From the NCBI GenBank assembly GCA_035236585.1, contig CP141136.1, positions 51,291,136 to 51,355,135 on the forward strand: DNA of 64,000 bases. Direction: 5' to 3'. The notes beneath the pieces are model-generated. The model was given only the letters and a program-made list of their open reading frames with translations, was not told the DNA's origin and did not search any database. Position numbers and translations under genes: made by a program. The DNA comes from Warburgia ugandensis. Taxonomy: Eukaryota > Streptophyta > Magnoliopsida > Canellales > Canellaceae. Positions 24,920 through 35,692 of this stretch are shown one piece after another. How positions within the stretch are numbered: position 1 is the first letter of the stretch; the number at the start of each line of letters is the position of its first letter.

Positions 24920-25698
24920 ATTTATCTAGTCACAATGCAGTACCCTTATGTCCAATATCACGATGACAATCCAATTAGAGGATGAGAAATAGTGAGTGAA
25001 TAAGAAATAAGAGAGTATTTGATGAGAATGAGTGGAGAATGAGTTATGTGATTGACTCATTAGTTGAGAATGAGTATAGGAATAGTTATGTGATTAACTC
25101 ATTAGGTGAGGAGTTAATGTAATTAACTCATGAAGTGCTAGTGGAGTATAAGTAGATAGTACTTAGTGAAATAACTATGAGTACTACTTAGTGAGTTACT
25201 GATATCAATGTAGGGAATAGTAAGTTTTAGACACAAGTAAGAAGAATATTACAATAGAGGAAGATGTAATGTATGATATTTAGGTATAACCTGAAATCTA
25301 AAGTAAAGATACTTGTAGAAATAAAATACATTAATATAACTATTATTAGGTGAAATAATGGAAAATAAGAGAAAGAGATGATAAATTGGAAAAATAGAGA
25401 TGATCTTATTTGAGAAGAATTTAAGGAGGTAGGTAAATATTTTCAAAATTGGTGAATGAAAAGAATTTGAATAAAGATAAATAAGGAGGTAAAATTTAGA
25501 GGAATATTGATTCAACTATATGATAGAATTGAAATATGGAAATAATTATGGAGTATAATTTGCATTGATGATATAATGGAAAGGGAAGACCCATGAATCA
25601 ATAGGGATATTAATATGATGAATTTAGGAATATTGATTATACTTATACGATAGAAATAGTTGTATGCAATACTGATAGGAATTTTGCTTTATGAGCAG
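24920..25698 (+). other. Untranslated leader with repeats and a palindromic hairpin
   Basis: Purine- and AT-rich sequence between primer site and gag, with no coding content. At about 25040-25130 a motif like GTTATGTGATTRACTCATTAG recurs two to three times in degenerate form. GAGTTAAT (25111-25118) and ATTAACTC (25122-25129) are perfect inverted repeats around a 3-base loop. Leaders in this position carry packaging or dimerisation signals in retroelements; that role is inference. Confidence 0.55.
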
Positions 25699-26828
25699 AT
25701 GCCACCAAAGAGAGTCACAAGGCATGATAGCTCAAAATACTCTAGAAGATAATACAGAGAGATTAACAAGGGATAATGTGGAAGAGATGGTAACAAGAGT
25801 ATTGAGGAACCTTCTTCCTCGCATTCAGCAGCCCCCAAAGTTCATCACCTCCAGTAGAGGTACCAAGTACTCAGGCTTAAGCTCAGTCTGAAGTGAGACA
25901 CAATACACCAATACCAACACCAAATACTCCCATGCTGGTAGAGGGTCAATCTTCTCTTGTACCAAGTGAAGAAGCTAGAAATTCTCCATTAGCACCAAAA
26001 AAGGTTGACAAAATGATGGAAAGGTTTCAAAAGAATGATACAGGGTATAATGGCAAGGGAGAAGCTAAGAAGGCTGAGGAATGGATATATGAACTAGAAA
26101 GGACTTCCAGTGCACTAAGTACTTCCCTAGAGTTGAAGGTTAAATTTGCCACCTATTTATTAAAACAAGAGGCTGTATTTTGGTGGAGATCAGCTAATAA
26201 TACCATCTTCTCAAATTCTAAAAATACTACATGGGGGTAAATTAAGTCTTCAACCACAAATATTTCCCTTCTCATGTACAAACAAGAAAGCTAATAGAGT
26301 TTTTGGAACTTAGACAAGGAAACATGTTAGCGGTAGAGTATGATAACAAATTTAAGCAATTAAGGAGATTTACGACTCGTGTGTAACACTGAAACACACA
26401 CAGTGAATCGATTCATAGAAGGGCTGCACCCAGGGTTCAAAGTAAAGGTACTTTATACTAAACCTATGACCTTGGTAGAATGTGTGGAAATGACCTCAAA
26501 ATTTGAAGAGGAGTTCAAGAAAAACCAAACTGAGAAAAGAGGAGAAGTGGGAGACATCAATCCACAACCTTTTAAGAAAACCAAAGGACGCATGAACAAT
26601 TTCAGGCCACAAAGAAATCAAGGAAATCCTGCAATTGGACAAGATCAGAAATCATGTTTTAGATGCAAAAGATTTCATCCTGGAAGGCCATATTACAATC
26701 AATGGCCACAACAACAAAGACCCCTAATCAAATGTTATAAGTGTGGAGAGTTGGGGCATATGGCTGATCACTACAACAAACCTTTGGCAATTAAGGATGA
26801 CAAACTAGAAAATGTCTCTCAACACTAA
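25699..26828 (+). pseudogene. Family-A gag (capsid and zinc knuckles), frameshifted
   Basis: The likely authentic start is the ATG at 25699, giving MPPKRVTRHDS, the usual style of chromovirus Gag N-termini; an overlapping ATG at 25691 opens the shifted frame. The frame breaks soon after, near 25890, and at 26240-26378. The capsid core is clear at about 26075-26210: EWIYELERT, LKVKFATYLLK and VFWWRS match the Retrotrans_gag domain. RFIEGLHPGFK (about 26410) continues it. Two zinc knuckles close the protein at about 26660-26780: CFRCKRFHPGRPYY and CYKCGELGHMADHY. Both have tyrosine where the last cysteine of CX2CX4HX4C should be. Gag would form the virus-like particle and bind element RNA; this copy cannot be read through. 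Confidence 0.85.
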
Positions 26829-27352
26829 GGGAGGGTATTTGCTATTACAGAAGGTCAATCGTCCAAAGGAAAGATTGAAGGTACTTTGTTTATGCCTTAT
26901 AGTGATGCAAAAGTATTATTTGATTGAGGATATAGGAACAATAATTTTTATTTACTATGAATTTGCCTAAATCTATCATTGGAAGGTTTGAGATTTGAAA
27001 TAGATTAAATATCTTCAACCTTCATAGGAAAAATAAAACGTAAATCTCTAAGGAAATAGATATTAGAAGGAGAGAATTTTGAACAAAGGGCATAACTCAA
27101 TTGCAAGTTATTAATCCTTTTATAAATTCTAGCAAATAATTAGCGTAAGTGATTAATGCATTAGAATTATTAGTAAGATGTGTGTTTATGACCCAAAAAT
27201 GTGATTTTTCCTTTGAAAGAGATGGTGATATCAACTATTAATGAAAGGAAATAGTGGTTTCCTTAAGTGCCAAGGTAACATGAGCAAACTTATGAATGAG
27301 TTAATGAAAACTCATAAGTTGAAATACAAATTTTGAGGACGAAATTATTATA
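26829..27352 (+). pseudogene. Protease stub and remnant up to the polypurine tract
   Basis: After the gag stop, a shifted frame reads GRVFAITEGQ and DAKVLFD followed by a stop where the active-site D-S/T-G continues, so this is the start of the aspartic protease with its catalytic loop broken. Homology fades through about 27240 (FSFERDGD), roughly where the pol fragment at 32449 begins. The rest to 27352 is the short tail that normally follows integrase, ending with the GAGGACGAAATT signature at 27335-27346. Confidence 0.65.
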
Positions 27353-27353
27353 T

Positions 27354-27365
27354 GGGGAGGAAGAA
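27354..27365 (+). other. Polypurine tract of the gag-only element
   Basis: GGGGAGGAAGAA directly precedes the LTR start TGCAATAACC. It would prime plus-strand DNA synthesis. With the GAGGACGAAATT signature upstream, it identifies A4 as a true 3' LTR. Confidence 0.85.
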
Positions 27366-27942
27366 TGCAATAACCCCAATTTTTGTAAATTGATTGAGAA
27401 AATGAATTTAGTTTGAATTTTCAAAATTTTTGGGCTAGAATATTAGGTTATTGGAAATTCTCTTTTTATAGAGATTAAAACATGATTTAAAACTTACAAA
27501 TTATGAATGCACTCGAAAAACCATTCGAAATGACACTAAGTATGTTCAATTCTGAGTTAAAATGAAAAACCCCTAATTTTCTCCATTTTTATGAATAAAA
27601 GGGTAAAATGGTAATTTTACCCATAACTGAAATCTAAGACATCAATATTTAGAATGCACTTAGAAATACGATTCCAATGCCACTAAGTATGCTCAATTTT
27701 GAGTTCGGGAGAATAAAATGAATTTTTTTCCATAAAAGGGCAAAATGGTCCTTTCACACCAATGGGGGACCACAAGGGGCCCACAAATGAATCCAACGGC
27801 TAGAAAACATGTAATGAGTGGTTAAAACACTGCCATCTGATAGTGGAGAAGGAGGTAGTAGTCGAGGAGCCAATGTTAATATAATATTCAAAAGAACTAA
27901 AACATAATTATTACAAGTAATTATGAAAAATTCAAAAACATC

Positions 27943-27950
27943 TATAAATA
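27943..27950 (+). promoter_or_regulatory. LTR A4 TATA box
   Basis: TATAAATA at the conserved LTR position. Being in the 3' LTR, it would direct transcription outward into the pol fragment at 32449 if active. Confidence 0.45.
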
Positions 27951-30900
27951 TACCCCCGAAATCCTCCAAAAATGTTCATAAAATTTACCAAAAAATTATC
28001 TTGCCTCCCTGTAAAACTAGATCTAGATTCATTCCCATATTTCTAAGACTCCCAAAAATCTCTCTTCTTTCACTTTCTCTCTCCTCTCTCTAAATTGGAA
28101 CAAGATACCTAAATTCAATTAGGCACTCTGTTCCAAATCAAATCTTACAAATCCCACCTTTCAAATTGTCCTAGACTACCTTATTAATCAAACCCCAAAA
28201 TAAATTTCAAGATCCAATGGTTCAATCAATCGAAAATCACAAAACAAGCGGTTATTGGGCAATCTTATCATCAAGTGGATATTTCTTTTAAATTGGGCTA
28301 CAAAACCTACGTTTTTCTCCAATCAGGTAGGTGGGAACCCTTCCTATACCTATTTCATGTTAGTTTATATAATTTTTATTTTTCTAAAATTATTTTTAGG
28401 TTAAAAATAATAAAAATAAAGTAAGGATAGGAACCCTTCATTTCTATATGATGGAAGGCTCATATGGAAAATCTGAGTTGTCCAATCTATCTAAAAGGAT
28501 CCAAAACCCCTAGGGTAGAATTTTTAAGAAATCTTATCAGGTTTTGATCCATTGATTGAGGAGGAATTAATTGGACGGTCCAAAAGGACTGTCCAATCAT
28601 CCTACTAAGATCGGCTCCCAGGACACCGCACGGAAACACCCCTTATGGGAGTGCCTTCGCATGTGACGCTGTCTCAACAAAACGACTGCGGGACAACGCT
28701 GGTCCCAGGATCACATTACCGCGTGCATCCCGGTGATAGGAGCGACACGACTATTCTGCCAGACCAAACCCTTTCCACCCAATTGATCAGAGCCGTCTAT
28801 TCTGCTGGGCTCATATCAAATCTGGACCCTCAGAACAGTTGTAAAATTCAATCTTTAATTGTGAAGTCATCTGAACTCCAAATTAAGATCAGAAAGAAGG
28901 TATGGAAAGTTCGTAATGTCTATTTTCTTCTAAAATCATAGAATTGATAAAACACTTTCAGAAACTTTCTTTTTTTAGGAATTAAGCTTCTAATTTTCAT
29001 AATCTTTAAGATATGAGATGATCAGATATTGGGGATCCAATGCAATGATGATATAATATTGAAATCAAGTAATATCCCTAATTTATTTTGACAGATCTAG
29101 CATAAAATGAGGAATCTACCCTTTATGGTAGAAAACCCCTAAAAATACAAAGGGACCCACTTAATCAATAAGATCAAGCATGATCAGACTCTTTGGATGG
29201 GTTGTATGAATGGAATTATGATGAAATCCAATTAGATCATGGATTAAATGTGACAAAAAAAAATGGATATGAGCTTTGGATCTTAATGAGTAAAAGCCCT
29301 AAATGTAATTTAAAACCCTTGATTTAAAAGAAAAGATCTAAGGTCTAATGGTTGAATCATAAGTAAAAGTTTCTAATAATCTTAATCTAAGTAGTTTAAT
29401 AGTTTTTTATTTGATAATAAAATTGCAAATGTGATTTATGTTATAAATTAGGAAGAATGATAGTGTAACTTTGAAATTTTAGTATGCTATGCTCTAAATG
29501 TTATTAGTTTGTTATTAGGTTGGTAGATTTAATTATCTTAGGGCCATGTTAGTTTAAATTTGAAATTTTAGCATGATTCCATTAGATTAGTAGTAAAATT
29601 TCATAACTTAGGATCATGCTAGTTTAAGTATAGTTTTATTCCATTAGGTTAAGTTACATTCATAGGAAGCATGTTAGTATAAATGGTTGTTCAACATATA
29701 TTGGATTTATGTTTTAATGTTTATGATTTAATTGTTGTCAAATTTTATTAATAGATTCAATTATTAAGCAGTTGTTAAGATATGATGAGCATAAATCCCC
29801 AAAAATGTAAACTAATGGAATATAGAGATTCAAGGACAATTAAGATGAGTGAATGACTTCAACATAATATTAGTAAGAGCTATAATTAGTAAGAAAATAT
29901 AAAGATTATCAAATCCATGGCCCAAACTCGGAGAGTAATAAACCCCATGAATGACATTTTAAATGTTCATGGATTTAATTAAAATCAATTAGAAAGAGTA
30001 GTTAGGGTTAAAATGCTCATAGAAACCTTATGAAAGGTTGAGCTAAGGTCACTTTAGTGAATGTTGAACATGGTGGTTAAGGGGTTTTGCTAATAGAGCA
30101 TCGCTCTTCCCCTACCTTGTGTTGACATTTGTCAGGTCTAAACGCCTCCTTACATGAGTGATGTAACCACTTGGTGTTCAGCCATTCAGCTAGTAAGCCT
30201 TAGTCAATTGGAAATAAGAGGAGCTGTCTAGACTTAGGATGGAATAAGCTATCTTCAACCAGTAAAACATTAACTGGTTGAATAATAATAATAATAATAG
30301 CATAAAATGTTAATAAATTTTTTAATCCTAATAAAAATTGTAAATAAGATAAGGATGATCAAACAAAATCTATAGGATCTTAAATGACCAAGAACAATAA
30401 GAATCCTAATGTTGTATTTTATTATGTATCCATGTATGTATGTTGTTGACAAATCTAGATAGAGAATCCAAACCCTTGATCAAATATGATTGAAGGAAGA
30501 GAACCATGATCATCCTCCTTGGGGATGATCAAACAACTGAACTTAGATAAAAAAAAAAGAACTAGATGATAGAAGATCTAAGACATTAATCTTTATCAAT
30601 AAGTATAAATTATTGATTAAAGGATTTATGAAAGATCAAGATCAAAGAAAGGAATACACAAAGACTTAGAATAGAAAATTCTTAGATCTAAAAGATTAGA
30701 AGATCATTCTAACCATCAGACCTATTGATCAATAGGATAAACACTATATGAGGAAGATAGATCATGATACAACATAAGATCTAATCCTTTATATCCTTTA
30801 TATCAAAGGACAAGATTAGACAAAGAATATAGATAGGATAAAAAATATAGGATTATTCAGATTGTATAAATATTGACAGTATGCATGGATTTGCAGATTA

Positions 30901-31981
30901 CATACATCTGTCAAGATCATGGAAGATTTGAAGAGATGAGTCACTACTTGAAAGTAGGAGGATTTTATGAATGCATCTGCATGAATAATACATGTTGAAT
31001 ACATGATCTTATGTTTGGAAATGTTGACAAGTATAATGTAAATACTTGTATTAAATCAATTGAAAACCCTTATGGTCCAACCGAAACATATTAAATGGTT
31101 AAGTTAGAATTGAGGAAACCCTAAGTGAATAGGGAACTAGAAGGTATTCTAGCCCTAGATAAACAGAGAAATTGTCTAATAAGTATAAAATCAATACATG
31201 GGAATCATTCATATAGAATGGTGATCCCTATACTTATATAAACATGAGTATCATTCATTGTAAATGATGATCACTAAGTTTGAAGTGAAATCCTATCCTC
31301 GGTATAAGAATACAAAAATATGAGGATGATGTTATAAACAGACAAGACGTTTAATAATTAAAAGAATGCTTTACATATAAGTAAGGAGGGTTGTGGTTTT
31401 TGTTTTAAATAGGCATTGCCTAGGGGTGCTAAGAGGGTTACCAGGGTTTGGCCGCCTACTCTCTGAAATGTGATATAGATGATGATACCATGCCCAAAGA
31501 GAGGCAAAATGTCGGGTGGGGTAATTATGGAAAAGCCACCACCGTCACAGTCTGTCTCCCCAAATAGACATGACATAGATGATTTTCCACATTTGGTATC
31601 CATGGAGTATGAAAGCAGTTATCCGAATGCGTTGGTATGGCTTAGACTGCAGCATAGTCCTTTGAGTTTTTTGCATTATGATGCATGCCATAATGAGATG
31701 CTGATACTACCCAACTAATGGACTATTTCCTAGCAGAGTCTAGATGTATTATCAACTCAGTGTGTCTGAGTGTGACTATTGATGTTTGAGTTATTAACTA
31801 TTTTTCATGGTTTTGACCATATTTACATGTATATGACGTATACAATATGTATGTGTAAGGATGTACATATATGACAAAGTAAAGAGATTGATCAATGAGT
31901 ATGAGTAATGGGATTATGAAGTATTAGGATTATACTGTCAAATTATTATGCTTCTTGAATCTCCTACCAAGCATAGATTGT

Positions 31982-32019
31982 TGAGATATTGTAAATGTTT
32001 GAATGTTTACAATATCTCA
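31982..32019 (+). other. Conserved long hairpin in LTR A4
   Basis: TGAGATATTGTAAA and TTTACAATATCTCA form a perfect 14-bp stem, the same pairs as in A2. Confidence 0.75.
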
Positions 32020-32448
32020 GATATAGAGAAGGAGAATTAGGAGCTCAAGACTTAAGAAGATGTGGAAGAATAATCAATCAGGTATATCCCTTGAAGGCAT
32101 GTATTTTTTATTTGAGAGCATTGTATTGCATTGAAAGTTTTTAATGTATGGTGAGGTCTGAAATTTGATTATATAATTTGGACAAGTATTGTACTAATAC
32201 CTGGGCTATACTGTGAACCACTGGATGGATTCTGAAATTTAATGAAAGTATATTCCTTCAATGGAATTTTATCTTGTACAAAATTCTACTTATGTTATGT
32301 ATGAAGTGATGACTTGAGTTTTACAAAACAAGTTCTAAAGAAAAGAATTTTTGCTCCTTTGTTTTGCAAAAATTTTTTTACTACTAATAGCGCCCTGCCT
32401 TTTGAAAAATGTATTACAAAATGTGTTATAAAAACTCAGGTCATCATA

Positions 32449-35079
32449 AAAAGAAAATCACATTTATCCTACCTGGTGAGGAAGTATTAGACAAATCCAT
32501 TTTCTTAACTATGAATGCTATCAAACATATGTCCAAGGGGTGTCTGGCATTTCTAGCAATGGTAGTTACTTTGGATGTTGAATAGCCCAAGATAACAGAA
32601 ATTGAAGTAGTTAGGGAATTCCAAGATGTTTTTCTAGAAGAACTTCCAGGATTATCCCCACATAGAGAAATTAAGTTTACCATTGAAGTAATTCTTGGTA
32701 CAACTCCAATTTATAAATCACCTTATAGGATGGCCCCAGCAAAGTTGGAAGGTCAATTACAGGAATTGTTAGACAAAGGGTTTGTTAGACTAAGCAGTTC
32801 ACCATGGGGAGCATCGGTAATATTTATGAAGAAGAAGGATGAGTCTATAAGACTGTGCATTGATTATAGAATGTTGAACAGTGTCACAGTGAAAAATAAG
32901 TATGCCTAACCTCACATTGATGATCTCTTTGATCAATTCCAATCTACTAAGGTCTTTTCCAAAATCGACCTTAGATCAGGATATCATCAATTGCGTATTA
33001 AGGATGAAGATATACCTAAGTCAACATTCAAAACTCGGTATGAGTATTACGAGTTTCTAGTCATGTCTTTTGGGCTGACCAATGCCCTAGCAATGTTTAT
33101 GGATTTAATGAACAGAAATTTTAAGGAATTTTTGGATAAATTTGTGATTATATTTATTGACGATATACTAATTTACTCTACCAGTATTAAGGAACATCAA
33201 GAACACTTATGAATTGTACTAAATACCCTCAGAACACAAACTATTTGGTAAATTCAGTAAGTGTTAATTTTGGTTAGAGAAGGTCAATTTCTTGGGTTAT
33301 GTAATTTCTAAGAATGGAGTAGAAGTGGACTGGCAAGATACTATCATAGAGTCATTCAAGGATTTTCCCATATAGCCCTTCCTTTGACTACATTGACTAG
33401 AAAAGGGGTCCAATTCACTTGGACAAAAGAGTGTGAAAATAGTTTCCAAAAGCTAAAGAAGAGGTTAACTACAACAATAGTATTGACTTTGTCATTAGGA
33501 AGTGGGGCATATGAAATATACTGTGATGCTCCAAGCAAAGGGTTAGGAGGTGTATTGATGCAAAATAGGAGGGTCATTGCTTATGCATCTAGACAATTGA
33601 AGAAACATGAAATAAATTACCCACTACATGACCTAAAATTGGCAGCTATAGTTTTTGCATTGAAAATTTGAAGACACTATCTATATGGAGAAGATGGATG
33701 GAATATATCAAAAACTATGATTTTGCCATCCAATACCACCCTGGAAAAGCGAACGTAGTAGTTAATGCATTAAGTAGACAGCTAAGAGCTGTACTCACAA
33801 ACATCACCATTGAATCATTTTGTAGAAAGACTCCATAAAGTCGAAGAAGAAGATACAGTAACTCAAGAATTGTGTAAAGAGACAGGATTTTGTAAGGGTA
33901 CCGATGGGGGTATACGTTCTTTGGAGAGATTAGTGGTTTCTTTAAATACAGACTTGAGAAAAGAATTGTTATAAGAAGCCCATCAGTCAAAATTTTCCAT
34001 ACACTCTTGGGGTACAAAGATGTATCAGGAAGAAACTTTTGGTGGGAAGGCATGAAAAGAGAAATAGGGGAATTTGTGGCTAAATGTCTAAATTGTTAAC
34101 AAGTAAAAGCTGAACATCAAAGACCAGCTGGAATGTTACAAGTACTGGAACTTCTAGAATGGAAATGGGACAACATCACTATGGATTTTGTAGTAGGATT
34201 GCCAAGGACTTAGGCAGGTCATGGCATGATTTGGGTGATTGTGGTTAGGTTAACAAAGTCAAAACATTTCCTTCCAATTAGGCAAAACCAGTTAGTTGAC
34301 AGTCTAGCTAAGTTATACAGTAAGTCTTCATGGGATTCCACTATCCATCATCTTTGGTAGGGATGGAAGATTTACTTTAAGATGTTGGAAGAGTGTACAA
34401 CAATCCTTGGGAACCTCACTTAAATTCAGTACAGCATTTCACCCCCAAACAAATGGTCAATTAGAAAAGACTATTTAGACTTTAGAAGATATGTTGAGAG
34501 CATGTGCATTAGATTGGAAAAGGAATTGGGATGAACATCTTCCATTAGTAGAATTTGCGTATAACAACAGTTTTCAAGCAAGTATTGGTATGGCACCATA
34601 TGAAGCATTGTATGGACAGCCATGTCGATCGCCAACCTGTTAGAGTGAAGTTGGAGAAAGAAAGCTAATAAAGTCAGAACTAGTGGAACAATGTACAGAC
34701 AAGGTTAGATTGATACAGAAGAGGTTTTTAACAGCACACAGTTGGTAGAAGAGTTACAAAGATAAAAGACATAGAAACCTGGAATTTGATGCGGGGGAGC
34801 ATGTATTTTTTACCAGTCAAAGGAGTAATGAGGTTTGGAAGCAAAGCAAAACTTAGTCCTAGATTCATTGGTCCATTTAAAATCATAGAAAGAGTTGGTC
34901 CAGTAACTTACAAATTAGCCTTATCACCCCAACTCTTAGAATTACACAGTGTCTTTCATGTATTTATGCTACGGAAATACCTACAAGATGACATGCATGT
35001 ACTTCAAAGGGTGCGACAAGAGCTAAAGCCAAACCTAACCTTCGAAGAGACGGAGATAGAGGTTAATCCACGATTTAAA
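32449..35079 (+). pseudogene. Ty3/gypsy pol: RT, RNase H, integrase (broken)
   Basis: It begins in the protease-RT linker (ITFILPGEEV, then KGCLAFLAMVV). RT covers about 32610-33300: [37 protein letters not shown], and the catalytic FIDD at 33153-33164. RNase H follows at about 33384-33790: [28 protein letters not shown]. Integrase spans about 33960-34790. The zinc-binding histidines (EAHQSKFSIH) and CLNC are present. The first catalytic Asp is in ITMDFVVG (about 34180) and the Glu in HPQTNGQLEKT, but the second Asp is Gly (IFGRDGRF). The C-terminal module (34786-35079) has RFIGPFKIIERVGPVTYKL. Many stops and frameshifts are spread through it. Gag, protease and a primer site are missing at its left end; the chromodomain and polypurine tract are missing at its right. 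It probably belongs to family A, since family-A LTRs lie on both sides. Confidence 0.85.
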
Positions 35080-35692
35080 AGTTAGAAATTATGAATGTAC
35101 TTGAAAAATCGATAGAAATGACACTAAGTATGTTCAATTCCGTGTTAAAAAGAAAAATCCCTAAATTTCTCCATTTTTATGAATAAAAGGGTAAAATGGT
35201 AATTTTACCCAAAACCAAGATCTAAGACTTTAATATTTAGAATGTACTCAGAAATACAATTCCAACACCACTAAGTACGCTCAATTCCAAGTTCAAGGGA
35301 ATAAAATGGATTTTTCATCATAAAAAGGTAAAATAATCTTTTCACACCTCTGTGGGGCCCACAAATGAATCCAACGGCCAGAAAACATATAATGAGTGGT
35401 CAAACCACTACCAGATGATAGTGGAGGAGGAGGTGGTAGTGGAGGATCCAATGTTAATTTAATATTAAAAAAATAAAAACATAATTATTACAAGTAATTA
35501 TAAAAAATACAAAACACCTATAAACATCTCCCTAAAAATCTTCCAAAAATGTGCATTAAAATTCCCATACTTATTTCAAGTTATTTTATATAATTTTTAT
35601 TTTTCTGTAAAAACCAAGTAAGGATAAGAACCCTTCAATTCTATATGATGGAGGGCTCAGATGGAAAATCTGAGCCTTCCAATTGATCCAGA
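35080..35692 (+). repeat. Truncated family-A LTR (A5)
   Basis: It starts about 125 bp inside the LTR and joins the end of pol at the shared string GATTTAAAA (35070-35079). It keeps the TATA region (TATAAACA at 35519-35526) and the perfect short hairpin at 35654-35676, has an internal deletion near 35570, and stops at about 35692 where element D begins. Confidence 0.78.

Larger units (their letters stand above)
20389..32448 (+). mobile_element. Family-A LTR retrotransposon with gag but no pol
   Basis: The order is LTR A3 (20389-24904), primer-binding site, leader, broken gag, protease stub, polypurine tract, LTR A4 (27366-32448). The internal region is only 2,461 bp, while each LTR is 4.5-5.1 kb. 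Reverse transcriptase, RNase H and integrase are absent between the LTRs. This layout resembles the plant non-autonomous elements called TR-GAG. The flanks (ATATA left, AAAAG right) give no clear target duplication, so the copy may be rearranged rather than inserted in this form. See the pol fragment that follows. Confidence 0.82.
27366..32448 (+). repeat. 3' LTR (A4)
   Basis: It begins TGCAATAACCCC (second T mutated to C) and ends GGTCATCATA (CA mutated to TA), 5,083 bp; it is the longest uninterrupted family-A LTR here. It carries the CpG-rich island at about 28606-28810 and the long hairpin at 31982-32019. It is followed at once by pol sequence, with no primer-binding site. Confidence 0.88.

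Noticed and set aside
27361..32455. AAGAA on both sides of LTR A4 as a target duplication for a solo insertion
   Set aside because: The left AAGAA is part of a typical polypurine tract, and the right one needs two extra bases after the LTR end in an A-rich run; chance is likelier.
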